A stretch of 64,000 nt of DNA from JBMHDW01 sp049889175 (GTDB taxonomy: Bacteria > Pseudomonadota > Gammaproteobacteria > Comchoanobacterales > Comchoanobacteraceae), in contig JBMHDW010000001.1 in NCBI GenBank assembly GCA_049889175.1, positions 186,001 through 250,000 of the forward strand. The letters are read 5' to 3'. The notes under the pieces were generated by a model, which saw nothing but the letters and a program-made list of their open reading frames with translations, had not been told where the DNA came from and made no database searches. This document shows, one piece after another, positions 26,218 to 36,007 of this stretch (its first letter is position 1; each line of letters begins with the position of its first letter). The position numbers and the translations under genes were made by a program.

Positions 26218-27278
26218 TACATTATATTGTTAAGCGACTGTTGTTACTCATTCCTACACTGCTTGGCATTCTAACCATCAATTTTTTTCTAGCTCAATGC
26301 TTACCTGGGGGGCCTGTTGATCAAGCTATTGCACATATGCAAGGTCTTTCTGGTAGCCATAATCATACTCTAAATAGCTCTGGCAGTGCATTGAATCAAA
26401 CTGGGGATGCTCAACACCAAGGTATTTCTCAAGAGCAAATTGATCGTATCAAAGCCATGTATGGTTTTGATAAACCTATTTTAGTAAGATATTTCACTAT
26501 GTTGAAGCAATACCTTATGTTTGATTTTGGTGAAAGCTTCAATAAACACCGATCAGTTGTTGGTTTAATAGGTGATTGCCTTCCTGTCTCCATCAGTTTA
26601 GGCTTGTGGTCAACGCTCTTTATTTATTTAATATCCATTCCATTAGGTATTCGTAAGGCCTATGAACAAGGCTCTAGATTCGATACCTTAACCAGCATCC
26701 TCATCTCAGCATGTTATGCCATTCCAGGTTTCCTCATCAGTATTGGCTTATTGATTATTGCTATGGATGTTGAGTGGTTAGCTCCAGGTGGTGTACCGGA
26801 ATGGTTTGGCAAACCAACTGATTTAAGCCTTTGGGGCAAAATTTTAGATTACCTCAAACATTTCAGCCTACCTGTTATTGCCATTACCTTAGGAGGCTTT
26901 GCTGCGCTAACACTTCTTACCAAACACTCTTTTCAAGAAGAAAAAAATAAACCCTATGTTATTACCGCTAGAGCCAAAGGGTTATCCGAAGTTATGATTA
27001 AAACAAAACATGTTTTTCGTAATGCCATGCTAATTGTAATTAGTGGTTTCCCAGCTGCATTTGTCGGTATTTTCTTTACTGGCTCTATCTTAATTGAGCA
27101 ATGTTTTAATTTACATGGTTTAGGCCTCCTTGGTTATGAAGCAGCTGTCACGCGAGACTTTCCAGTGATGTTTGGAACTCTTTACATTTTTACCTTGATT
27201 GGACTCAGTATAAACATTATTTGTGATCTAGTATATTGCTGGGTCGACCCAAGAATTGACTTTGAGAGTAGATCGTGA
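26214..27278 (+). CDS. yejB: Peptide ABC transporter permease YejB
   Basis: This 354-residue inner-membrane permease has six helices. The N-terminus MIHYIVKRLLLLIPTLLGI and the long polar insert before GFDKPILVRY are typical of YejB, and the EAA-loop ITARAKGLSEV lies near residue 253. With YejE it forms the channel of the Yej importer for oligopeptides (and microcin C in E. coli). It overlaps both neighbours by 4 bp. Confidence 0.93.
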   Translation: MIHYIVKRLLLLIPTLLGILTINFFLAQCLPGGPVDQAIAHMQGLSGSHNHTLNSSGSALNQTGDAQHQGISQEQIDRIKAMYGFDKPILVRYFTMLKQYLMFDFGESFNKHRSVVGLIGDCLPVSISLGLWSTLFIYLISIPLGIRKAYEQGSRFDTLTSILISACYAIPGFLISIGLLIIAMDVEWLAPGGVPEWFGKPTDLSLWGKILDYLKHFSLPVIAITLGGFAALTLLTKHSFQEEKNKPYVITARAKGLSEVMIKTKHVFRNAMLIVISGFPAAFVGIFFTGSILIEQCFNLHGLGLLGYEAAVTRDFPVMFGTLYIFTLIGLSINIICDLVYCWVDPRIDFESRS

Positions 27279-28285
27279 ATTTTTGGCAACGCTTTTCTCA
27301 ACAACCATTGGCTAAATTAGCTTTAATGGTTCTTATTATTTTATCTCTGATTGGCTTATTTGCGCCTATTATTGCCAATGAAAAACCTTTATTGGTCGTT
27401 CATAAAGGACAATGGCTATTTCCGATTATTCAACCACTTTCTGAAGCCGATTTGGATGGGCACCCAAGCATGAGAAGCCCTGCAAACTTTTCTGAATCAT
27501 ATGTGATTAATCTAGTTAATAAACATGGCTGGATGATTAAGGCTCCTATTCCATACAGTTGGGATACCATTACCAATAGCACCCTCACAAACCCCGCGCC
27601 GCCTAGCACTGATCATTGGCTTGGGACAGATAGTAAAGGACACGATGTTGGCGCGCAAATTGTTTATGGCCTTCGTGTCTCACTCTTTATGGGTATTTCA
27701 GTGACATTATTCAGTCTCGTGATTGCTATTATCGTTGGTGCACTTCAAGGCTATTTAGGCGGTTTAACAGATTTAATTGGACAAAGGTTCGTAGAGATTT
27801 GGTCTGGCATGCCAATGCTTTTTGTGTTGATTTTACTGTCCTCTATCATGGGTGGGTCATTTTTCTCAATCTTCTTGATTATTCTTCTATTTAGTTGGGT
27901 TCCCATGGTTGGCCTAATCCGGGCAGAATTTTTAAGAGTTAGAAATTTTGATTATGTAATGGCTGCAAAAGCCACAGGGGTTAGCCATCTGAGGATTATC
28001 ATCAGACATATTCTTCCCAACGCGCTAACAGCATCGATCACCTATTTTCCATTTTTATTTACCAGTACCATAACAACACTGGCTGCTCTCGATTATTTAA
28101 ACTTTGGTACCAAAAGCCTTCCCTCACTTGGCATTCTTTTACGGGATGGTAAAGACAATCTTGCTGTGCCATCACTTGCTTTTTCTGGAATCATAGCGTT
28201 AGCAACCCTACTCATTTGCTTTATTTTTGTTGGCGAAGGCTTAAGGCACGCCCACGATCCATACCAACATCGGAAACGAACATGA
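27275..28285 (+). CDS. yejE: Peptide ABC transporter permease YejE
   Basis: This 336-residue second permease subunit has the DppC-type N-terminus, the GTDSKGHDVGAQIVYGLRVSL block and the EAA loop MAAKATGVSHLRIIIRHILPN. The GTG start at 27275 overlaps the yejB stop by 4 bp. Its end overlaps the preferred yejF start by 4 bp. Confidence 0.93.
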   Translation: MNFWQRFSQQPLAKLALMVLIILSLIGLFAPIIANEKPLLVVHKGQWLFPIIQPLSEADLDGHPSMRSPANFSESYVINLVNKHGWMIKAPIPYSWDTITNSTLTNPAPPSTDHWLGTDSKGHDVGAQIVYGLRVSLFMGISVTLFSLVIAIIVGALQGYLGGLTDLIGQRFVEIWSGMPMLFVLILLSSIMGGSFFSIFLIILLFSWVPMVGLIRAEFLRVRNFDYVMAAKATGVSHLRIIIRHILPNALTASITYFPFLFTSTITTLAALDYLNFGTKSLPSLGILLRDGKDNLAVPSLAFSGIIALATLLICFIFVGEGLRHAHDPYQHRKRT

Positions 28286-29841
28286 GCTTACTAACTGTTG
28301 AACAGCTTACGATACAAGGAGATACAACACTTGTTCATCCCATTAACTTTACTTTGAAACAAGGACAAACGCTTGGTCTTGTTGGGGAAAGTGGTGCTGG
28401 AAAAACCTTGATTGGTCATGCCATTATGAACCTTCTACCAGAACACTTAAATGTCCAAGCACAAACGCTACAATTTGGTAATCATGATCTAACAACTTTT
28501 AATCTTCAGCAATGGCAAGCCATTAGAGGTCAAAACATTGGCATGATTTTTCAAGAGCCAATGACTGCTCTAAACCCTGTTAAAACCATCGGCAAACAAA
28601 TTGCTGAAACCTTGCAAGTTCATCACAAACGTTATTACTCTGACTGCCAAGAACAAATTATTACTTTGCTTGATCGCGTTGGCATTGATCGCCCTATTGA
28701 ACGCATCAATGACTTCCCTCATCAATTTTCAGGCGGTCAAAGACAGCGTATTATGATAGCAATGGCCATCATCAACCAGCCTCAACTATTGATTGCTGAT
28801 GAGCCAACAACAGCACTTGATGTCACCACACAAGCAAGTATTTTACAATTATTAGCTTCATTACAAGAAGAGCTTAATATGGCTATTATTTTGATTAGTC
28901 ATGACCTACACGTTATCAAAGAACTAGCCCATGAAACCATCGTTATGAAACAAGGTCATGTGGTTGAATCGGGTGATACCCAACACATTCTTGAAAGCCC
29001 AAAAGATCCTTACACGCAATTACTGATAAGGCAGCCACTACCCGAACCAAAACCTGTTTTAGATCAAGCTAAAACAGTGCTTAAAACGCAACATTTATCA
29101 GTTTCAGTTGGTGCACAAAAGTCTTTTTTTCAATCCGCCAAACAACACCCCATTCTGAGCAATATTGCTCTGCAGTTAAAGCAAGGTCAGTGTATTGGTA
29201 TTGTTGGTGAAAGTGGCTCAGGTAAATCAACCCTTGCTAAAGCAATCTTAAAAATCATGCCATCTCAAGGTAGTATCCATGTTATGGGCCATCCTTGGCA
29301 TAGCATGAGCCCAAGAAAAGTTCGCCCACTACGAAGCCATATCCAAATGGTCTTTCAGGATCCCTATAGCAGCTTAAACCCTCGCATGAGTGTTTTTGAT
29401 ATTCTACGAGAAGGTTTAATCGTTCATGCACCCAACGATACTTCAAAACACAAAGAAATGATTCAAAAAGCTATTCTTGAAGTTGGCTTACCTGGTGATT
29501 GTATTCATCGATTTCCCAATGCATTTTCTGGAGGACAACGACAGCGCATTGCCATCGCACGCGCACTCGTCTTAAAACCACAAATCATATTATTAGATGA
29601 GCCAACATCTGCACTTGATCGTCACAACCAGCTTCAAATCATAGAACTATTGCAAAAACTCAAAATGAATCATCAATTAGCCTATCTCTTTATCAGTCAC
29701 GATTGGCGTGTTATCCAAGCAATGTGCCATGATATTATTGTGTTACATGAAGGTCATATTGTTGAGCAAGGATCATGTGATCAATTAATGCAAAATCCAC
29801 AACACCCTTTAACACAACAACTCATTGAAGCCTCTCAGTAA
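28282..29841 (+). CDS. yejF: Peptide ABC transporter, fused double ATPase YejF
   Basis: This ~519-residue protein joins two ABC ATPase domains in one chain. Domain 1 has GESGAGKT, the signature FSGGQRQRIMIAMA and LLIADEPTTALD. Domain 2 has GESGSGKST, the signature FSGGQRQRIAIARAL and IILLDEPTSALD. Both H-loops (ISHD) are present. A frame extends upstream to 28216, but the ATG at 28282 begins the family homology (MSLLTVEQLTI) and overlaps yejE by 4 bp. It energises peptide import through YejBE. Confidence 0.95.
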   Translation: MSLLTVEQLTIQGDTTLVHPINFTLKQGQTLGLVGESGAGKTLIGHAIMNLLPEHLNVQAQTLQFGNHDLTTFNLQQWQAIRGQNIGMIFQEPMTALNPVKTIGKQIAETLQVHHKRYYSDCQEQIITLLDRVGIDRPIERINDFPHQFSGGQRQRIMIAMAIINQPQLLIADEPTTALDVTTQASILQLLASLQEELNMAIILISHDLHVIKELAHETIVMKQGHVVESGDTQHILESPKDPYTQLLIRQPLPEPKPVLDQAKTVLKTQHLSVSVGAQKSFFQSAKQHPILSNIALQLKQGQCIGIVGESGSGKSTLAKAILKIMPSQGSIHVMGHPWHSMSPRKVRPLRSHIQMVFQDPYSSLNPRMSVFDILREGLIVHAPNDTSKHKEMIQKAILEVGLPGDCIHRFPNAFSGGQRQRIAIARALVLKPQIILLDEPTSALDRHNQLQIIELLQKLKMNHQLAYLFISHDWRVIQAMCHDIIVLHEGHIVEQGSCDQLMQNPQHPLTQQLIEASQ

Positions 29842-29897
29842 TCTTGCTCTTTAAGATAAATGATGTTACCGTAAAGTGAATATTCCATGGATAGGAA

Positions 29898-31667
29898 ATG
29901 CGCCTTCAACTTCGTTATCTCACACTTTTCATATGTCTTGTGTCCAAAGCTTTATGTGCAGACTATTACTTATCGATTCATGATAAACCTAAATATAATC
30001 GGACATTTGATCATTTTGAGTACACCAATCCTGATGCTCCTGAAAGTGGCACATTGACACTCCATGCCATGAATCACTACGATTCATTCAATCCATTTAT
30101 TCTAAAAGGTGTTGCACCTGCTGGCATTGAACGAACCTATGATACACTAATGGTTGCCGCGCTAGACGAACCAAAAACCTATTATGGCCTCATTGCAAAT
30201 GATATCAGTGTTAGCGATGATAGCATTACCTTTTCATTAAATCCAAATGCACAATTTCATGATCGTCACCCCATTACACCTGAAGATGTTGTCTACACGT
30301 TTAATCTTCTAAAAGAAAAAGGAAGACCTGTTTATGCCAGCCTTTATCAGGATATCACCCATACCACAACGCATAACAATACAGTTACTTTTCATCTTAA
30401 AACCCCACATAACCAAGAATTACCCTTCCTGCTGGCTGAGCTACCAGTATTACCTAAACACTATTGGAGTAATCGAGCTTTTGACAAAGATGTAATAACC
30501 CCGCCATTAGGTAGTGGTCCCTATCAAATATCAGATTATCAAATGGGTCAAAATATTACTTACACGCGTGTGCCTCACTATTGGGGCAAACACTTAAATG
30601 TTAGGAAAGGGTTTAATAACTTCAACCAAATAAAGTATTTGTACTATCTAGATCCAAAACTATCTCTGTATCAATTTTTATCTCATGAATATGATTATCG
30701 CGAAGAATATAATTCTAAAGAATGGGCCATTGGGTACGATAAACCTAAGATACAACCTCATATGATTCAGAAAGAATCCTTAAGACATCAAGAGCCTCAA
30801 GGCATGCAAGCGTTTGTATTTAATTTAAGAAAACCTATCTTTCAAAATATCGCTGTTCGAGAAGCCATTAGCCTGGCCTTTGACTTTAACTGGGTCAATA
30901 AGCACCTTTTTTATAACCAATATGTTCGAAATACGAGCTTCTTTTCAAATTCAATTCTTGCAAGTGACGATATACCACTTGATGAAGAGCTCAAAGCGCT
31001 TATCACCTATCGAAATACATTAAAAACTAGGCTATTTCATGAACCATTCTCATTATCTATGACCGCTGGGGATGGCAATAATCATGCTGCTTTGGTAAAA
31101 GCTAACCAACTTCTTGATGATGCTGGGCTCACGATGAAAAATGGACACAGACTATTTGAAGGAAAACCCATGACTTTCAATATTCTACTGATTAGCCCTG
31201 GTTTTGAGCGTGTTGTTGTTCCATTTATCCAAGAACTTAAACAACTTGGAATCGAGGCAACTTACCGCATTGTTGACCAGTCCCAATATATCCAGAGAGT
31301 GCAAAACTTTGATTATGATATGATCGTAACCACCTTAATGAGCACACATAATCCAGGCAGTGAATTAGCTCTGTATTGGCACTCAAAGCATAAGGATCAA
31401 TCTGGCTTGCCAAGTTATGTAGGTTTGAATGACCCTGCCATTGATAGCATCATTGAGCGCATTATGAATACACCTTCGATTGAAGAAAAAAAGCCTTTGG
31501 TCAAGGCGCTTGATCGTATGCTCCTTTGGGGTCATTATGTTATTCCTCATTGGCACCTTAATTACAGACGTCTTGCATTTTGGTATCCATTAACACATAC
31601 TGACTACATACCACCCTATGGACACGATGTCATGACTTGGTGGCGACAACCAGGAGCGTCAAAATGA
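29898..31667 (+). CDS. yejA: Periplasmic oligopeptide-binding protein YejA
   Basis: This 589-residue solute-binding protein (SBP family 5) delivers peptides to YejBEF. A signal peptide is visible (about 1-21, ending near CADYYLS). The family block GSGPYQISDY and the TP EDVVYTFN region are clear. GGATAGGAA just before the ATG serves as ribosome binding site. In many bacteria yejA comes first; here it follows yejF by 56 bp. Confidence 0.94.
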   Translation: MRLQLRYLTLFICLVSKALCADYYLSIHDKPKYNRTFDHFEYTNPDAPESGTLTLHAMNHYDSFNPFILKGVAPAGIERTYDTLMVAALDEPKTYYGLIANDISVSDDSITFSLNPNAQFHDRHPITPEDVVYTFNLLKEKGRPVYASLYQDITHTTTHNNTVTFHLKTPHNQELPFLLAELPVLPKHYWSNRAFDKDVITPPLGSGPYQISDYQMGQNITYTRVPHYWGKHLNVRKGFNNFNQIKYLYYLDPKLSLYQFLSHEYDYREEYNSKEWAIGYDKPKIQPHMIQKESLRHQEPQGMQAFVFNLRKPIFQNIAVREAISLAFDFNWVNKHLFYNQYVRNTSFFSNSILASDDIPLDEELKALITYRNTLKTRLFHEPFSLSMTAGDGNNHAALVKANQLLDDAGLTMKNGHRLFEGKPMTFNILLISPGFERVVVPFIQELKQLGIEATYRIVDQSQYIQRVQNFDYDMIVTTLMSTHNPGSELALYWHSKHKDQSGLPSYVGLNDPAIDSIIERIMNTPSIEEKKPLVKALDRMLLWGHYVIPHWHLNYRRLAFWYPLTHTDYIPPYGHDVMTWWRQPGASK

Positions 31668-32542
31668 TGAATGAATCTCTTAATCGATCCATAATCATAG
31701 CTGTTTTAGCAGCTGTGAGTGTTTTTGCACTTTTTGTAATTTTTTCGCAATCATCACCTCAACCTCATCACCCTCAGAAAATCTCAGGTGCCCCAAGAAA
31801 AGAAATGCAAAAACAGTTACATTCTCCCATTATCAAAAAAACCAAGAAATCTAAACAGGCAAGTAGACATCATGACAATATTAAGATTGTTGCTAACCCG
31901 TTTTTAGGTGATGCATTAGATCCATCATTTTTTCTCAGCCGTCAAGAGCATAGGCTAGAGCCTAATCAGTACCCATATGAACAGCTGAACCAAAGCCATC
32001 CACATCTATTTACGTTACCATTGCTCAGTAGTTATGCTTCAAATGAACATGCTGAACTTATGTTTGATGTTGATTTATTCCAACCTGATAAAACCAAAAA
32101 TACTTTATTGGTTCTTGGAAATGGTCAGCCCATTACATTTCAACATCTTGGTTACGCCAAACAAGGTAGCTTGATACATCATTTTACCCTACAATACTTT
32201 AATCGATATGATCTCAGTGACTTAAAAGTAATCTCTCTACTTAAGCACAATAAACAAAACATCATTGATATGGGCTATCATCAACTTTCATCATTGCCAA
32301 AAATTCAAGATGGTTATATTGTAACATCTCACGGAACACACCTGAGTGCGCATTATATTTTTATGACAGATCAAGCGTTGGCTGCAGTTAACGTTGTTAG
32401 CGTGCCATTAAGAAATGTAGCAACTAAAAGAGGTAAGCCTGTGGAAATTGGAGAGCTTCAAGAGTTATTTGCAGCAGAATCAAATGAATTAATTTCCATT
32501 CAGCTACACTCCGATACCCCCATCGAAATCAATATATCATGA
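31664..32542 (+). CDS. Hypothetical single-pass membrane protein coupled to yejA
   Basis: This is a 292-residue protein of unknown family. One N-terminal membrane helix (about 8-28) is followed by a basic linker (KKTKKSK) and a soluble domain likely outside the cytoplasm. The ATG at 31664 overlaps the yejA stop (ATGA), which implies co-translation and perhaps a role with the peptide importer. No catalytic motif is visible. Confidence 0.75.
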   Translation: MMNESLNRSIIIAVLAAVSVFALFVIFSQSSPQPHHPQKISGAPRKEMQKQLHSPIIKKTKKSKQASRHHDNIKIVANPFLGDALDPSFFLSRQEHRLEPNQYPYEQLNQSHPHLFTLPLLSSYASNEHAELMFDVDLFQPDKTKNTLLVLGNGQPITFQHLGYAKQGSLIHHFTLQYFNRYDLSDLKVISLLKHNKQNIIDMGYHQLSSLPKIQDGYIVTSHGTHLSAHYIFMTDQALAAVNVVSVPLRNVATKRGKPVEIGELQELFAAESNELISIQLHSDTPIEINIS

Positions 32543-32701
32543 GGACAAATATCACCAAGAGATGCTGAAGTGTTCATTATTTAACCAGCTTTAAGCCAAA
32601 CACTTTTATCATGTTATCCTCACTTTTATTATAGCATAAATTTAGATTTTGTGTTGTTTTTTTTAATTGAATTCATAGGTTAAACACGCTAAGCTAATGC
32701 C

Positions 32702-34816
32702 ATGTCATTTCAAGCGCTCTGGGTTTGTTTAAACCACTTTGATCATTCTTTGGTTCCTTACTTAGCCCCTAAAAATACCCCTCTTGGTCATCGAGTCCTG
32801 GTACCATTTGGCCAAAAAGAGTTAATTGGGCTTAGCGTTAAATGGAATGATTGTCATCTGCCGAATGATAAAGTCAAAAAGATTAAACAAGTCCTTGATG
32901 ATCGAGCCATACTCACTGAAGACATGCTTTATCTCGCTCAATGTGTTCACAGTTATTACCATACCCCTCTCAATCAAATACTACTCATAATGTTTCAAAC
33001 CTACTTAAAAAAAGATTGGTTCATTAAAACTTCTCGTCTCTATGATCTACAGGATAATCTCTTTACTCAAGCCACCACAAACCAACAAAAAAAACTCTCT
33101 CAATTAGGCAGGAAAAATCACCTGACTTCTTATGAGCTATTGCAACAAGGGATTAGTTCAAAAAGTCTAAGTTCTTGGCATCAGAAAGGCCTCATTCGAG
33201 AAAGTAGCGCAAGTTTTAAACTCCATTTTCAACTTAAAAACTTAAATGATCATCAGAAAAGTGCTTTCAATGACTGTCATTTAGAAGGTTTTCACGTCAA
33301 TCTTCTTCAGGGCATTACTGGAAGTGGTAAAACTGAAATTTATCTTCATGCCATGCTTAAGCCACTTCAAAAACGACAAACAGTGTTAATGTTGGTTCCT
33401 GAAATTGGCTTGACCCCCCAAACACATTTGCGATTACTCCAAGCTTATCAATGCCCTGTATTGATGATTCACTCACAAATAAATCCTACCTTAAGATCTT
33501 ATCTTTGGTCCATTACACATAGTGAGCAACCATTAATTATTCTTGGGACACGATCTGCTGCGCTCTGTGATATTCCTCATCTAGGCCTTATCATTATTGA
33601 TGAAGAGCATGATGCTTCCTTTATACATGATCAAGGGGCTCACTATGATTCAAGACATGTGGCACTCTTCAGGGCTCAACACAAAAACATTCCTGTTATC
33701 ATGGGTTCGGCAACTCCTTCACTTCACGCATTACATAATGCTCAATTAAAAAAGTACCACTGGATTCAGCTGAACCACCGCCATCATCACCCTATGCCAA
33801 AAACAAGTATTATTGACTGTCGTGGTCACCGTCTAAAACATGGCCTCGCACCTATGACACAAAGCTTACTTACAGATTTAATCAAAAATCAAAAACAACA
33901 AGTATTATTGTTTATTAATCGCCGAGGTTTTGCACCAATCACATTATGTCATACTTGTGGCTTTAGATATGAATGCACACAATGTGATGTCAATATGACC
34001 TTTCATCAAAAACAAGAGCGATTAGTATGCCACCATTGTCTTCATTCCATTCGTTATAGCCCTATATGCCCTGAATGCCAAAAGGAAACCATGGTTCATG
34101 TTGGCATAGGCACAGAACAACTTGCCAAAGCATGCCAGGATTGGTTCCCAGATGAAATGATCATTAGAATTGATAGAGATACGGCTCAAAGAGTTAATCA
34201 TCTTAATGAACTCACACATAATATTCATAACGGAAAAGCAAAAATACTTATTGGCACGCAAATGATTGCTAAGGGACACGACTTTCCTCATTTAAACCAT
34301 GTTATTATGGTTGATATTGATCAGGGATTTTATGCAGCAGACTATCGTGCTGGAGAGCATTTGATGCAAATGGCCATTCAAGTTGCTGGTAGATGCGGCC
34401 GTCATCAGCAACAAGGGCATGTCTACTTACAAACCTATTTACCTCATCATGCACTCATGCCCTACTTAACTGAGGGTGATTATTCTAAGGCTGCGCAACA
34501 TCTCCTTAAAGAGCGTCAACAGCACCATCTGCCACCCATCTCCTTTCAGGCAAGTATCACAGCTAAAGCACGATCAATTTCCATGGCATGTCAGGTATTA
34601 GATTGGCTTAAACCTTTTATAAGCCATCAAGATGTCTCTTGTCTTGGCCCTTTTCCAGCTTTAACAACAAAACGACAAGGAGAGTATCGTTATCAGCTAC
34701 TCATCACAGCTAAAGCACGTCATACTCTTCATCAGTCACTGCGAGGACTTCCACCCTCGCTGACAAATAATAAACAAGTATCGGTTTGGTTGTCAGTTGA
34801 TCCAAATAGCGCTTGA
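32702..34816 (+). CDS. priA: Primosomal replication helicase PriA
   Basis: This 704-residue 3'-5' helicase restarts stalled replication forks. Walker A is GITGSGKTEIY, the DEAH-type box IIDEEHD. The zinc-binding Cys pairs run from CHTCGFRYECTQCD to CHHCLHSIRYSPICPEC. GTQMIAKGHDFP and QVAGRCGR are motifs V and VI. Its 3' end faces the 327-residue DUF4116 gene with only 13 bp between. Confidence 0.96.
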   Translation: MSFQALWVCLNHFDHSLVPYLAPKNTPLGHRVLVPFGQKELIGLSVKWNDCHLPNDKVKKIKQVLDDRAILTEDMLYLAQCVHSYYHTPLNQILLIMFQTYLKKDWFIKTSRLYDLQDNLFTQATTNQQKKLSQLGRKNHLTSYELLQQGISSKSLSSWHQKGLIRESSASFKLHFQLKNLNDHQKSAFNDCHLEGFHVNLLQGITGSGKTEIYLHAMLKPLQKRQTVLMLVPEIGLTPQTHLRLLQAYQCPVLMIHSQINPTLRSYLWSITHSEQPLIILGTRSAALCDIPHLGLIIIDEEHDASFIHDQGAHYDSRHVALFRAQHKNIPVIMGSATPSLHALHNAQLKKYHWIQLNHRHHHPMPKTSIIDCRGHRLKHGLAPMTQSLLTDLIKNQKQQVLLFINRRGFAPITLCHTCGFRYECTQCDVNMTFHQKQERLVCHHCLHSIRYSPICPECQKETMVHVGIGTEQLAKACQDWFPDEMIIRIDRDTAQRVNHLNELTHNIHNGKAKILIGTQMIAKGHDFPHLNHVIMVDIDQGFYAADYRAGEHLMQMAIQVAGRCGRHQQQGHVYLQTYLPHHALMPYLTEGDYSKAAQHLLKERQQHHLPPISFQASITAKARSISMACQVLDWLKPFISHQDVSCLGPFPALTTKRQGEYRYQLLITAKARHTLHQSLRGLPPSLTNNKQVSVWLSVDPNSA

Positions 34817-34829
34817 TGATTGATAGCAA

Positions 34830-35813
34830 CTATGATCCCACGCTATTTTGATGAAACTCATCATCAGAGAAATTTAAAAGATCACCCAAATTTTGACTGT
34901 AATTACTTTTGCTAGTCTCACTATCAATGCTTGGTCTCATTTCAGCCCTAAGGTTTTGTGATGTTTCGGGCTGAATTTTAGGCATGGTGGTTGATAAGAC
35001 ACCTTTATTATTATGTTTAAAATCTCCTAATGACTGTTTTGATAGCTTTGCGTTTGATTCAACACATTCCTTAGTATCGGTTATGTTTATGCCTCTTTGA
35101 TTAGCAGCCAATATAAAAGTAACATCATTTTTATAATTTGGTTCAACATATTTCAATACTTCAACATTTTGTTCAACAGCATCGAGTATGAATGCTGTAT
35201 CTCCTCTTGCGCCTATATAATAATCTTCATACGTTTTTGGACGGTACTTCATCATGATAAGTAATACTTGCTTTTGTGTTTCCTTATCAAAATCATCAAT
35301 GAAAATATTTATATGAAGATCGTCACTGTTATCGCTTTCAAATGCTGCTCTCACCACGTCAATATCCTTTCTAAGTTCACCACTTACAAATTCATATACA
35401 TTTTCTGCTGTAAAAGCATTTTTCCAAGACCCTTTTGCTGAGATAAGTGCTATCTTCTTGTTACCTCTTAATCTTTCAGAGGCATATTTAAATGATTGCG
35501 CATAATCTGTTACAGCTCTCTTGACAAAATCATAATCGTCTCTTAAATAGTCAGGAACCTCAGAACCATTTTTAAAGCTATTCATGAAAAATTTTTTTTC
35601 TAAGAATCTCACAAAAAAATATGAGATAACAAAAGGAGCACAATAGAAAAGTAAAGAGCTAGATATTGAACCTGATATCACCCCACCGGCTATTAGAAAG
35701 ATTTCAACACCTGTAAAAAGCATCACAAAACCCAAAGTTATTAAAAACCTGGAAGTAAACAACAATTTATGAAACATATTTCTCCTTATATTTGTCCCTA
35801 CAATATAACACAT
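34830..35813 (-). CDS. Membrane protein with DUF4116-like segment
   Basis: This 327-residue protein has two N-terminal membrane helices (about 15-37 and 45-68) and then a cytoplasmic part. Residues ~92-125 (FVKRAVTDYAQSFKYASERLRGNKKIALISA) fit one and a half DUF4116 repeats. The middle contains a DDLHINIFIDDF block, and the tail is polar. It is a smaller relative of the next gene and on the same strand. Function is unknown. Confidence 0.65.
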   Translation of the reverse strand: MCYIVGTNIRRNMFHKLLFTSRFLITLGFVMLFTGVEIFLIAGGVISGSISSSLLFYCAPFVISYFFVRFLEKKFFMNSFKNGSEVPDYLRDDYDFVKRAVTDYAQSFKYASERLRGNKKIALISAKGSWKNAFTAENVYEFVSGELRKDIDVVRAAFESDNSDDLHINIFIDDFDKETQKQVLLIMMKYRPKTYEDYYIGARGDTAFILDAVEQNVEVLKYVEPNYKNDVTFILAANQRGINITDTKECVESNAKLSKQSLGDFKHNNKGVLSTTMPKIQPETSQNLRAEMRPSIDSETSKSNYSQNLGDLLNFSDDEFHQNSVGS

Positions 35814-36007
35814 TAAATTTTTAAATCAATGTGTTATGGTATATTTATCAAAAAATGACAGTTAACAACTACATCCCTCATTCATACATTGTTCGTAAAA
35901 TGCTTCCATTATTGCTCGTTATTGAATGCTTTAAACGTAGACATGATCATTTTTTTGTTTGATTATTTATTTAACATCAATCATGGCCACCATAATAACT
36001 AAATTTA
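35814..36007. other. AT-rich spacer between the two DUF4116 genes
   Basis: These 194 bp contain no open frame or hairpin that I can support. They presumably include the promoter of the 327-residue gene. Confidence 0.3.

Noticed and set aside
32560..32640. Inverted repeat AAGTGTT...AACACTT after the yejA-linked gene as terminator
   Set aside because: The loop is about 25 bases and no T-run follows the stem directly.
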